Positions 41,641 through 50,100 of a stretch of DNA of 64,000 nt are shown piece after piece. The position numbers were made by a program, and so were the translations under genes. The notes below the pieces were generated by a model that searched no databases, was not told where the DNA came from, and saw nothing but the letters and a program-made list of their open reading frames with translations. How positions within the stretch are numbered: position 1 is the first letter of the stretch; the number at the start of each line of letters is the position of its first letter. The stretch comes from F1-60-MAGs104 sp964355975 (lineage in GTDB: Bacteria > Planctomycetota > Phycisphaerae > Phycisphaerales > SM1A02), in contig CAYHFW010000007.1 of the NCBI GenBank assembly GCA_964355975.1, positions 34,822 to 98,821 on the forward strand, given 5' to 3'.

Positions 41641-43776
41641 TCACGGCGTCGGTACTGGCAGACGCTGATCGGCGACCTTGCAGAGCGCCGCAACAGCTGG
41701 ATCGAGCAGGGACTTGCCGCGGATCTCAAGAAACTCTTTGCCTGCGAACGGCGCAAGCATCGCTTTCGCCCACGACTGTTTGGCTTTCTTGCCCTTGATG
41801 GTCTTGCACCAATCGTTGACGCGCGTGGTGAACCGATTCGCCGCCTGCTTTCCCTTGGCACGATCGGGTGACGCGATGTAATCGTTGGCGGCCTTTACGC
41901 ACGCATCAACAAATCCATCCTCGCCCGAAATGGTTCGCCAACAACGCGCGAGCAACAGATTGTTGGTGCACCCTTGGCGCACGAGATTTTCGAGCAGCAG
42001 TTCGGTGCCCTCACGCGAAGACGGCTCAGCGAGCGCGAGCACGCGCGCGTGCGCCAAATCGCGCACGGTTGCTGCGTACAACGGATGCGCTTGCACATCG
42101 GGACTCTGTTCGATCGCTTTCGAGAACTCATCCAAGAGGTCAATGGCTGCCTCAGCAGTCGTCGCAGAATCGATCGCCGCGAGCACCATCGGCATCGCGT
42201 ACACATTCTCTGCGAGGGCCGCGCGCAGATAGGCAGGAGCACTCGCAGCGCGATCCTCGGCGGCGAGCGCATCGAAAGCGCGACGCAGCACGAGCGTGCC
42301 CACATACGCAGCCGCGTCACGGTTGATCGCCCACGCGACACTCTGATGGAAGACCATCGGACGGCGTCCTCCGTTGCCGTCGTAATTCCAATCAGCGTGA
42401 ACAGTGGTCACATCGTCGCCACCCGTCGCGTACTGCGCGCCGTTGCAGGAAAACTCGCCAGACTTTGGATCGCACTGCATGAACACCATCGCGCAGTGGC
42501 CAGGTTGTCCCGCGGTCGACGCGGGGATTCCACCGATGCGATTCGTGCGCGCACCAATGTTGCCCATCGTTCCGCAGACTCCGCCATCCTTCCACATCAT
42601 CTGAATCGATCCGTAGTCGAATGGAAACGGCGAGAGCCGCCGCGCCGCTTGCATATCGCCCTGCTGCGCGATGCCACCGGTGTACTCGCCGTACGTGCGA
42701 AACTCTCCATGGTCGCGCAGCCGCGCCCAGATCTCTTCGCGCTCTCGCAGCGGCTGGTCATCTGCGGCGAGCATCATGAGCACCGGCCACGGCGCATTGA
42801 GCGGAAACATCGGCCATGTCACGCCACCACTCGCCGCGTGCTTGAGTGGTTGCTGGTCGTTGCGGACAAACCACGCCATCGATTGCGACGCGGTGGGAGA
42901 AGGATCGCGCGCAGCAGGCATGCGTCCAGTGGCGCGATATGCATCCTCAAAGAGTTTGTGCGCGCCCTTGATGCGTGCGCGAAGTGCCTCGTCGGCGACA
43001 GCGTCGGTCGATTTCCAAGAGACGACCTTGTCGCCACACTCGACTTGCACTTCAGGATGGCCGTGCGCTGCCATGCACGCGTTGAATTCGCGCTGCAACT
43101 CGGCCGAGGCGATCACGTCAGCGGCGTAGAGCGGTCGCTGCACTGTTCGCGTGACTTCAACTCGCTCACCGCGTGGTTTGGCGATGCCTTTGTCGTCGTA
43201 CTCGAGCGGCGCAAGTTCTCGCGTGGTCTCCTCGATCGAGATCGGAGTGTGATCCTCGAGAAATCGGACAATGACGTGGGGAACGCTCTGGGCGTACGCG
43301 GCATCGGCAAGGTTGGCTGGCACGCGCGGATCTTGAGGAATCGTCAGCACGAGTGGTGCGCGGGGGGCGAGGTCGGGCAGATCGCCCTGCGACACTGCGG
43401 CATCTGCATCGTTCCATCCCCCTGCTTTGCCTGTCAAAGCGCGGTATGAATTTTGAATTGCGAACGCCACCGCCAACTGCGGGTAGTCCTGTCGAACTGT
43501 CTGCTTGCCTAAGTCAAGTTCGAGCGCGCGCAAAGCGGTGAGCACCGCGAGAGGATCTTTGCCGCACCCGTACACCGAGGCGCGGAGCATCGGGTCTTTA
43601 TTGACCCAACCCACAAAGTCATCGGGGAGGTCAATCTTCTGGTCGACGCAAGATTGCAAAGTCTGCCGCTCTACGCCATCGAGGTAATCGTCGATGACCT
43701 TCGCCGCGCGAATCGACTGCGGCGGACCAGAGACCGCTGCGATGCTGAGCGCGATGATTGAAAGCAGCGTCAGCAT
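41641..43776 (-). CDS. Secreted protein with transglutaminase-like core
   Basis: A 711-residue exported protein; signal peptide MLTLLSIIALSIAAVSG. Around residues 410-450, KDGGVCGTMGNIGARTNR is followed by GIPASTAGQPGHCAMVFM. A Cys followed after about 30 residues by a His in a strand matches the core of transglutaminase-like proteins (Cys-His-Asp), and a candidate third residue lies in TVHADWNYDG. The N- and C-terminal thirds are helical and not recognised. It could be a peptidase or crosslinking enzyme of the envelope; the assignment is by motif only. Converges on the kinase gene with 14 bases between stops. Confidence 0.55.
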   Translation of the reverse strand: MLTLLSIIALSIAAVSGPPQSIRAAKVIDDYLDGVERQTLQSCVDQKIDLPDDFVGWVNKDPMLRASVYGCGKDPLAVLTALRALELDLGKQTVRQDYPQLAVAFAIQNSYRALTGKAGGWNDADAAVSQGDLPDLAPRAPLVLTIPQDPRVPANLADAAYAQSVPHVIVRFLEDHTPISIEETTRELAPLEYDDKGIAKPRGERVEVTRTVQRPLYAADVIASAELQREFNACMAAHGHPEVQVECGDKVVSWKSTDAVADEALRARIKGAHKLFEDAYRATGRMPAARDPSPTASQSMAWFVRNDQQPLKHAASGGVTWPMFPLNAPWPVLMMLAADDQPLREREEIWARLRDHGEFRTYGEYTGGIAQQGDMQAARRLSPFPFDYGSIQMMWKDGGVCGTMGNIGARTNRIGGIPASTAGQPGHCAMVFMQCDPKSGEFSCNGAQYATGGDDVTTVHADWNYDGNGGRRPMVFHQSVAWAINRDAAAYVGTLVLRRAFDALAAEDRAASAPAYLRAALAENVYAMPMVLAAIDSATTAEAAIDLLDEFSKAIEQSPDVQAHPLYAATVRDLAHARVLALAEPSSREGTELLLENLVRQGCTNNLLLARCWRTISGEDGFVDACVKAANDYIASPDRAKGKQAANRFTTRVNDWCKTIKGKKAKQSWAKAMLAPFAGKEFLEIRGKSLLDPAVAALCKVADQRLPVPTP

Positions 43777-43843
43777 GTGGAGAAACTCAGTCTACGGCGC
43801 ACCATGCTCGAGGCTTCGCTGCGCCGAAGCCTTCAGCATCCTG

Positions 43844-44230
43844 CTACGCGCTGCGCTTGAGCGTCTCACCCACCAGAGCCAGCAATTCCAATCGCTTGGT
43901 CGGCTTGGTGATGAAGTGGGATGCGCCGTACGAGAGCCCCCGCTCGCGCGACTCATCATCCGACAGAGCCGTCAAGAGGAGAACGGGAATACTGTGGGTC
44001 TTTGGATCGGCCTTGAGGCGCTTCAGCACCTCGAATCCATCCATCACGGGCATCATCACATCGAGGACCAAGAGGTCGGGCAAGAGCGCGTCGACTGAGG
44101 CGAGCGCCTCCACGCCATTCATCGCCGTCCGCACAACATAGCCGGCGTCTTCGAGCATGTAGGCGACCAGTTTCAGATTGAAGTCGTGGTCATCGACGAC
44201 AAGAATCGTCGATGGATTCGCGTTCACCAT
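43844..44230 (-). CDS. Single-domain response regulator (CheY-like)
   Basis: A 128-residue receiver with every key residue: Asp13-Asp14, phosphoacceptor Asp57 in LLVLDVMMPVMDG, Thr87 in LLLTA and Lys109 in ITKP. No output domain is present. The ATG at 44230 overlaps the stop of the upstream histidine kinase by seven bases (ATGGTGA), so the two belong to one system. With the kinase frameshifted, its phosphate source is uncertain. Confidence 0.93.
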   Translation of the reverse strand: MVNANPSTILVVDDHDFNLKLVAYMLEDAGYVVRTAMNGVEALASVDALLPDLLVLDVMMPVMDGFEVLKRLKADPKTHSIPVLLLTALSDDESRERGLSYGASHFITKPTKRLELLALVGETLKRSA

Positions 44231-45683
44231 GTGTTGCCTCTCTTGTGTGGCGCGTGCGGCACCGGATGCGGTGACACATGATGCGCCCGTGTCTCCCTCG
44301 TGGGTAGGTACACGAAGAACTTTGCTCCTGCTCCTGGTTCACTCTCGACCGCGCAGCCGCCGCCATGAAGCCGGGCGAACTGTTTGGCGAGCGTCAGTCC
44401 AATGCCTGTGCCTTGATGAGTTCGGGCCAGCCGCCCGTCACCCTGAATGAACGGGCGAAAGAGCCGCGCCATCACTTCGGGGGAAATTCCAACCCCTGTG
44501 TCTTCGACCGACAATTCGAGGTACTCCTCGACTTCTCTCGCCAACGGCGCATGGATCGCAGACCGCGGCACCACTCGTGCGGCCACAGTGATCGTTCCGC
44601 CCGCAGGAGTAAATCGCAGCGCGTTGTCGAGCAAGATCCCGAGGATGCGCGAGACAAATTTGGTGTCGAGCGGCATTTCGGCAAGATCTGCGGTCGCCCA
44701 CACCTTGAGCGTCAACCCCGCGGCGCGCGCACGCTGCTCGTGCTCGCGGACGATCTTCATGAGGAGCGTGCGAGGATCCTGCGCCACTGCCTTGAGGCGC
44801 ACCTTCGAAGATTGAGCCTCAGCGAGTTCGATCAACGAGTCGACTACAGCGAGTTCGCCACTCCCTGCCGTGTAGATATCTTCGATGAATTCCCGCTGCT
44901 TCGCAGAGAGAGCGCCAACCCGTTGAGCGGCGTCTTGAGTGAGTGACTAATGGTCGCAAGAAACTCATCCTTCTCGCGCGCCGTCGCCTCGAGTTGGCGA
45001 TACCTCTCGCTCTCGTTGCGCGAGCGCAGCCCAGCCCATGCGTGCGCAGACCGAACTGCAGCAATCCAAGCAATGATGAGAGCCGCGATGCCGATGACGC
45101 TTGCGATGGAGAAGCTCTTCCATTGCAGCACGAGTTGTGAATACTCAGCAGCCATCACTTTGTTGGCGGCAACGGTCGTTCCCTTCATCCCGACCGTGTA
45201 GAGATCCTTCAGTCGCAGGTACTCAGCACCGTGAAGGCTCGCCAAGGCCTCTGGACCGCGCCCCTGATGCGTCAGCGCGAATGCTTCGCGCTCGATCGCC
45301 ACCAGTCTGTCGTTGGCCGCATCGGTCGTTGCCACGAGGCTTGCAATCTCTGCGCTTGGAATGAATGCTCGCAGCGCACCGATGTGGCTGACCAACAGCG
45401 GATCAAACTCGTTGTAACGCTGCTCGTACGCGAAGTCTCCGGTGGCCGCGCAGAGCCGCGCCGACATCGTGAGCACTTCGTCGTACCACAGGATGCTGAC
45501 GATGTGGTTCGTGATATCGACATGCTCGGCCGCGAGAGTCTCGCCCCGTTGCTCAATCTCGTGCGACTGCCACACCATCGCGCAGGTCGTCGAAATACTC
45601 ACAGCGAACGCGACAACGAACAAGGCCAATGGAAACCTCTGGTTGCCTTGTGGGGTTTCGTCTGATGGTGCTGATCTGTTCAT
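44224..45683 (-). pseudogene. Membrane histidine kinase interrupted by a one-base frameshift
   Basis: The first frame, from ATG 45683, codes for a membrane segment (ALFVVAFAVSISTTCAMVW), a ~150-residue sensor region, a second membrane segment and the phosphoacceptor block FLATISHSLKTPLNG. At 44919-44921 a run of three C (G on the coding strand) ends this frame's sense. If one G is added, translation continues GALSAKQREFIEDIYTAGSG and goes on through the N box (LLDNALRFTP), G1 (DTGVGIS) and G2 (GTGIGLTLAK) to the stop at 44224, giving about 486 residues. It is either a recent mutation or a sequencing error. Without repair the kinase lacks its ATPase domain. Confidence 0.85.
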
Positions 45684-45752
45684 AGCCGATTTTCTTGGGA
45701 GGGGCGCCGCTGATGACCCGCGCGAACCAGAGAGCGTCCGCCATTCCAGAAC

Positions 45753-46085
45753 TTAGTGTACGGATGTGCGGAGATTCGAAAAACTGCTCCTTCGGGCCGA
45801 ATCAATGCTCGCAAACGCCATCCGCCGCCTGTACGCGATTCGAGACGACTCGACTTGCGAGAAGGGTTCAAAGAGGAGATCGACCGCAGTCGGGTCAACG
45901 CCTGGGCCTGTGTCACGCACGATCCACTCGGCGCTATCAGCGGTCGCGCGCACGGTCACCGCAACCGAACCTCGTTCAGTGAATCTGATTGCGTTTCCGA
46001 TCACATTGATGAGAATCTGCCACACACGGGTTGGGTCTGCAACGATTCTCACGGGTGTGAGAAAGTGCAGTGAGAAACGCACGCG
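45753..46085 (-). pseudogene. Histidine kinase ATPase-domain remnant
   Basis: Only a fragment is visible: RIVADPTRVWQILINVIGNA (N box), IVRDTGPGVDP (G1) and LFEPFSQVESS. After that the reading frame loses the expected GTGLGLA block, and the adjacent frame also fails to restore it fully. The family likeness starts just beyond the stop of the DoxX gene at 46090, so the upstream part is deleted. It lies 70 bases before the start of the frameshifted kinase and may be a decayed paralogue. Confidence 0.65.
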
Positions 46086-46089
46086 CTCG

Positions 46090-46497
46090 TCAGAGCGAGA
46101 GCAGCACAACTTCACCAATACAAAGGATGAAGTATGGCACGAGCGCTGCGGCACCGGCGTAATCCTTGGCGATTCGCTGTCCAAAGAAAAGGAGCACGAT
46201 GTCGACTGCGGCGAGTTGTGCGCCGTAGAGGGCGAGTTGCTTGTCGCCTGAGATCACGAGTTGCGCCACCCCTGCGAGCGCGAGTCCACCAGCGAGCACT
46301 TCGCCCACCGTCACCGAGATCAACATCGCCTTCACGTGGTTGCGAAAGGGCGTTTTCAAAAAGTGCCCGGTGAGCCATGAGAGATTGCCTGAGAAATCGA
46401 CGACCTTGTCGATTCCCGACTGAAGAAACAGGATGGCAAGCAGCAGCGCCGTGATCGTCTGGGCGAATGAGATTGGATTGAGTAGTTGCTGCATCAT
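46090..46497 (-). CDS. DoxX-like membrane protein
   Basis: A 135-residue protein with four membrane segments (about 11-28, 58-78, 88-106, 115-133). TITALLLAILFLQSGIDKVV at the start and a Gly-rich second segment (GEVLAGGLALAG) fit the DoxX/DoxD superfamily, whose members are small quinone- or redox-linked membrane proteins. The second Met may be the true start. Its stop directly adjoins the kinase remnant. Divergent from the CvfB-like gene. Confidence 0.7.
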   Translation of the reverse strand: MMQQLLNPISFAQTITALLLAILFLQSGIDKVVDFSGNLSWLTGHFLKTPFRNHVKAMLISVTVGEVLAGGLALAGVAQLVISGDKQLALYGAQLAAVDIVLLFFGQRIAKDYAGAAALVPYFILCIGEVVLLSL

Positions 46498-46577
46498 GTG
46501 TGGGTCGCAAGCACCCGCTTGCGCGAGTGATCATAAGGAAACTCTTCACGCGCTGTCTGCGTCTACGCTGCGTCGAC

Positions 46578-47438
46578 ATGGCGAACATTGGCAAGCGCAA
46601 TCTGCTTTCAGTCATCCGCGAGACGAGTTCTGGCGTCTATCTCGATGGCGAACAACTCGGCGAGATCTTGCTGCCCGGCCGCTACATCAAGCGTGACTTG
46701 CAAGTCAAAGAGAAGCTCGATGTTTTCATCTACCGCGACTCTGAGGATCGCCTGGTTGCCACGACCGAGACGCCGTTTGCGATGGTCGATGAATTCGCGT
46801 GGCTGAAGGTGAAAGACGTTCACCCGCAGAGTGGCGCATTTCTTGACTGGGGACTCGCGAAAGATCTGCTTCTGCCCTTTGGTGAGCAAGCGGCGCCCGT
46901 TGAGATCGGGCAACGCGTCGTGGTTGCTGTGTGTCTCGACGAAAAGACAAGTCGCATCTTTGCCAGTGGGCGACTCGTCGATCACCTGAGCAAGACTCCG
47001 CCGAGCTACGCAGATGGGCGAGCGGTGAATCTGCTCGTCGTCGGAGAGAGCCCGCTCGGATACAGCGCGATTGTTGAGCATGCCCACCTCGGCCTGCTCT
47101 ATCGAACTGATCTTTCATCGCCGCTGGCGATCGGACAGCAACTCAACGGATTCGTTCGCACAGTGCGCGACGATGGCAAGATCGACTTACGCCTCGACGC
47201 TGCTGGGTATGCGCGCGTTGCGCCACTCACAGAAGAGATCATGCAAGAACTCGAAGCAGCAGGCGGGCGGCTGAACTTTGACGATGAGAGTTCGCCCGAC
47301 GAGGTGCGTCAGCGATTCGGCGTGAGCAAGAAAGCGTTCAAGCAAGCGCTCGGAAGTTTGTATCGCGCGCGGCGGATTACTTTCATGCATCCAGGAATTG
47401 AATCGGCCGGCACAAAGCAGCAGGAGAAGTCGACATGA
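46578..47438 (+). CDS. CvfB-like S1-domain RNA-binding protein
   Basis: A 286-residue cytosolic protein. Tandem S1-like OB folds occupy residues ~1-215 (GEILLPGRYIKRDLQVKEKL, LDWGLAKDLLLPFGEQ, GLLYRTDLSSPLAIGQ), followed by a winged helix (PDEVRQRFGVSKKAFKQALG). This order is that of CvfB (YitL), which affects virulence and RNA turnover in firmicutes. ATG 46578 fits the family N-terminus. Its stop overlaps the start of the next gene (ATGA). Confidence 0.88.
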   Translation: MANIGKRNLLSVIRETSSGVYLDGEQLGEILLPGRYIKRDLQVKEKLDVFIYRDSEDRLVATTETPFAMVDEFAWLKVKDVHPQSGAFLDWGLAKDLLLPFGEQAAPVEIGQRVVVAVCLDEKTSRIFASGRLVDHLSKTPPSYADGRAVNLLVVGESPLGYSAIVEHAHLGLLYRTDLSSPLAIGQQLNGFVRTVRDDGKIDLRLDAAGYARVAPLTEEIMQELEAAGGRLNFDDESSPDEVRQRFGVSKKAFKQALGSLYRARRITFMHPGIESAGTKQQEKST

Positions 47439-47968
47439 CAACGAAGAAAACGAGTTCGAAGAAAACCGGCTCGAAGAAAGCCAAGGCCTCCCCTGCCGCA
47501 AAGCCCACAACCCCCGATGCGTACATCGCTGCGCTACCTGAAGATCGTCGTGCGATTATGAAAGAGATGCGCGCAGCGATCGTGCGCAACATTCCAAAGG
47601 GGTTCGAAGAGTGCATCAGTTACGGGATGATCGGCTATGTCGTGCCACACTCGATCTTTCCCGCGGGATATCACTGCGACCCAAAGCTTCCGCTGCCTTT
47701 CATGTGTATCGCCTCACAGAAGGGCCACATCGCGCTCTATCACATGGGGGTCTACATGGATCCTGCACTGCTCAAGTGGTTCGCGAGCGAGTTGAAGAGG
47801 GTCGCCACAAAGAAGGTCGACATGGGCAAGTCGTGCACGCGGTGGAAGAGTCCAGAAGATGTTCCCGTCGCACTCGTCGGCGAACTTGCCAAGCGAATGA
47901 CTGTCAAGCAGTGGATCGCGCTCTATCAATCGAAACTCGACGAGCCGCGCGCGGGCAAGCGCGGTTGA
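47435..47968 (+). CDS. DUF1801 domain protein
   Basis: A 177-residue protein. The first ~27 residues are a Lys/Ser/Thr/Ala-rich tail. The domain then begins TPDAYIAALPEDRRAIMKEM and contains EECISYGMIGYVVP, FMCIASQKGHIALYHMG and a C-terminal MGKSCTRWK block, all usual for DUF1801 (YdhG-like). Function of the family is not settled. Coupled to the CvfB-like gene by ATGA. Confidence 0.85.
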   Translation: MTTKKTSSKKTGSKKAKASPAAKPTTPDAYIAALPEDRRAIMKEMRAAIVRNIPKGFEECISYGMIGYVVPHSIFPAGYHCDPKLPLPFMCIASQKGHIALYHMGVYMDPALLKWFASELKRVATKKVDMGKSCTRWKSPEDVPVALVGELAKRMTVKQWIALYQSKLDEPRAGKRG

Positions 47969-48002
47969 GATTCGGCGGGGCTCTCGCGTAGTGTGTTGTC
48001 AC

Positions 48003-49553
48003 ATGAGCGACGACCTCGAACCCATCGCTTCAGTCGCGACGATCGAGTTGCCGGGGCAAGTGCGACCGGACTCTTGGCGAGAGTTTGAGTTTGACGAATC
48101 GGGCACGACGCTCGTCGTTCGGTACTGGGTTGACACCCGAACACTTCCGTGGCTGGCCGATCACAGCGTGGATGTTGCACTGGTGCTTGAGATTGTTCTC
48201 GTGATGCTGCTCGTCTGGCTCACCCGCCGAGAACTTCGCAGGCCGCGCACAGTCGGCCGAACGCACTGTCGGCGATGCGGGTACGACCTCACTCCTCCAG
48301 CCGGCGCGAGCGTGAGCCCAGTTTGTCCTGAGTGTGGACGCCACACCCAAGGAAGAGTGGTCGAAGGACGAGCGCTTCGTCCGTGGCACTTTGGTCCACC
48401 AACAATCTGCTTGGGGATTGCGATTTTTTTTGCCCCCATGTGCTACAGCGGGCTTTCATCGACGCAGACTGCAGCCGCGCCGACGACGTGGCCCATTGCG
48501 TCAATCGAAACGAACCTGCCATGGTGGCCACTTTGGCGCAGTGCGGGCCGACCGTTGTGGAAGTACGAAAGTGCCGTGTATTCACTCAGTGCGGATGGGC
48601 AATTGCAGGGCAGTTCATGGGACGTTTCGCTCGGCACAGAGTCGCGCATCAGTGGTGATGGGTCGCAGATTGTTGCGCTTGAGTTCACCCAAGAGAGTGA
48701 ATGGACCCACCGCGCGTTGATTCATGATTGTGATGCGCGCACCAGTCGCACGATTGACTTCGGAACAAACGCTGACGGGTTCTTTCAACTTGCTTCGCTT
48801 GCGAAGGACGGCCGTTCTGCGCTCATTATTCAGACAACCTTGACTGGGACAGCCGGGGAAAGCGAAACGAGGCTTCTGCAACTTGATCTTGCCACAGGCG
48901 TGCTGACGCAAGTCGCTTCGACAAGTGTTCCGTCGGCGGATGGACGAGGTGGATCGTCGGGGTACTCGACGCCTGACATGTCAGCATGCGTCGATGGATC
49001 CGCAGCAATTTCTTGGGCACTTGTTGCGCACGACATGCAGCTCGCGGGATCCGATACAGCAACTACTAGAAGGGGCTCGCTGCTGATTGTCGGCACAGCG
49101 GATGGCGAACGGCGGCTTGAGTTGCCCCGCGGACGCGGCAAGTTGTGGGAGCGAGGCACTTGCGAGATTGTTGATGACTTCACTGTGGTCATCAATGACT
49201 CGGTGATCGTCGACATCCGGACTGGCGCATGCACGAGCAAGCCCTATGCGAGTTTCAACTTCTTGCAGACCGAAGACCCCAACATTATTCGGCTGGTGGA
49301 GAACGAAGTGCGGGTGATACCCACCTACGAAAAGACTGGTAGCACATCGATTCGCGAGCGCGGCACGCTTGCGAAGCTCGACTTGCGCCCTCTGTCGAGC
49401 GCGACAGCGACCGCCGTTCCGCCGGGGAGTGCCGGCCGTGCATTCAGTCCACGCAGCGGGCTCTGCGCAGTCGAATGCGCGCATGCCTCGTCGGACGCGA
49501 GTTGGACTTTCAAAGTCTGGCGGGTGAATCCGAAGCGATCGGATGGCAAGTAG
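48003..49553 (+). CDS. Membrane protein with zinc ribbon and propeller-like exterior
   Basis: A 516-residue protein. A first membrane segment (DVALVLEIVLVMLLVWL, about 56-72) is followed by a cytosolic zinc ribbon, CRRCGYDLTPP...CPECG, a motif common in planctomycete membrane proteins. A second membrane segment follows (ICLGIAIFFAPMCYSG). The remaining ~350 residues have repeated beta-strand blades (ISGDGSQIVALEF, LASLAKDGRSALIIQT) and are probably extracytoplasmic. ATG 48003 is used; the GTG at 47991 would add four residues. No enzymatic motif seen. Confidence 0.65.
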   Translation: MSDDLEPIASVATIELPGQVRPDSWREFEFDESGTTLVVRYWVDTRTLPWLADHSVDVALVLEIVLVMLLVWLTRRELRRPRTVGRTHCRRCGYDLTPPAGASVSPVCPECGRHTQGRVVEGRALRPWHFGPPTICLGIAIFFAPMCYSGLSSTQTAAAPTTWPIASIETNLPWWPLWRSAGRPLWKYESAVYSLSADGQLQGSSWDVSLGTESRISGDGSQIVALEFTQESEWTHRALIHDCDARTSRTIDFGTNADGFFQLASLAKDGRSALIIQTTLTGTAGESETRLLQLDLATGVLTQVASTSVPSADGRGGSSGYSTPDMSACVDGSAAISWALVAHDMQLAGSDTATTRRGSLLIVGTADGERRLELPRGRGKLWERGTCEIVDDFTVVINDSVIVDIRTGACTSKPYASFNFLQTEDPNIIRLVENEVRVIPTYEKTGSTSIRERGTLAKLDLRPLSSATATAVPPGSAGRAFSPRSGLCAVECAHASSDASWTFKVWRVNPKRSDGK

Positions 49554-50100
49554 TCTTGCCCCTCCTATGCTCGAACACATCTGGCCGACACTTTCGACTC
49601 AACTGCGCGACGAACTCATCACCCAGTGCGTGAAGCATCTCAAGAGCGCGCCCGATGAGTCTGACGCATTCGCGCAGCTTGTTGCAGATATCACCAAGTC
49701 GCGGGCACAGACCATCAAGTCGCAGTGGCGCCTTGCCAACATCTACGGCACCAAACTTGCGATTGCGCGTGAGCCTCAGCGAGCAGCACCATTTTTCGCG
49801 GCAACATTCATGTCAGCGCGCAAAGATGAAGTTGCCGCGCTCTACAACGCACTCGGCGCTGCGCACAAAGACCTCGCCGTCGAAGATTCGTCGGCGGTCA
49901 CTTCGCCACCGACTCAAGCGCAGTTTGCAGCCGTGCTCGAGAAAGGACTCGATGGCGTCGCCCCTGCAATCGTGCAGTGCATGATTGCGGTGATCGCTGA
50001 TGCGGGCATCGACACGTGGCAGAGTCCCGCTCGCAAGGCGCTCGAGGTGCATCTTGCTGCAGCGCCGTCGGCGAAGTCAGTCGGGCTTGCGAAGAGCTGA
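49543..50100 (+). CDS. Uncharacterised helical protein
   Basis: A 185-residue, mostly helical protein without membrane segments or known signature (blocks LEHIWPTLSTQLRDELITQC and KSQWRLANIYGTKLAIARE). The ATG at 49543 overlaps the previous gene by 11 bases; ATG 49567 is an alternative. The stop overlaps the next start (TGATG). Position within a tightly packed run suggests co-expression with the ABC-F gene. Confidence 0.55.
   Translation: MASSLAPPMLEHIWPTLSTQLRDELITQCVKHLKSAPDESDAFAQLVADITKSRAQTIKSQWRLANIYGTKLAIAREPQRAAPFFAATFMSARKDEVAALYNALGAAHKDLAVEDSSAVTSPPTQAQFAAVLEKGLDGVAPAIVQCMIAVIADAGIDTWQSPARKALEVHLAAAPSAKSVGLAKS

Noticed and set aside
44915..44925. Programmed -1 frameshift in the histidine kinase
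   Set aside because: The local sequence has no X-XXY-YYZ slippery site and no strong downstream stem that I can see; a one-base deletion explains it better.
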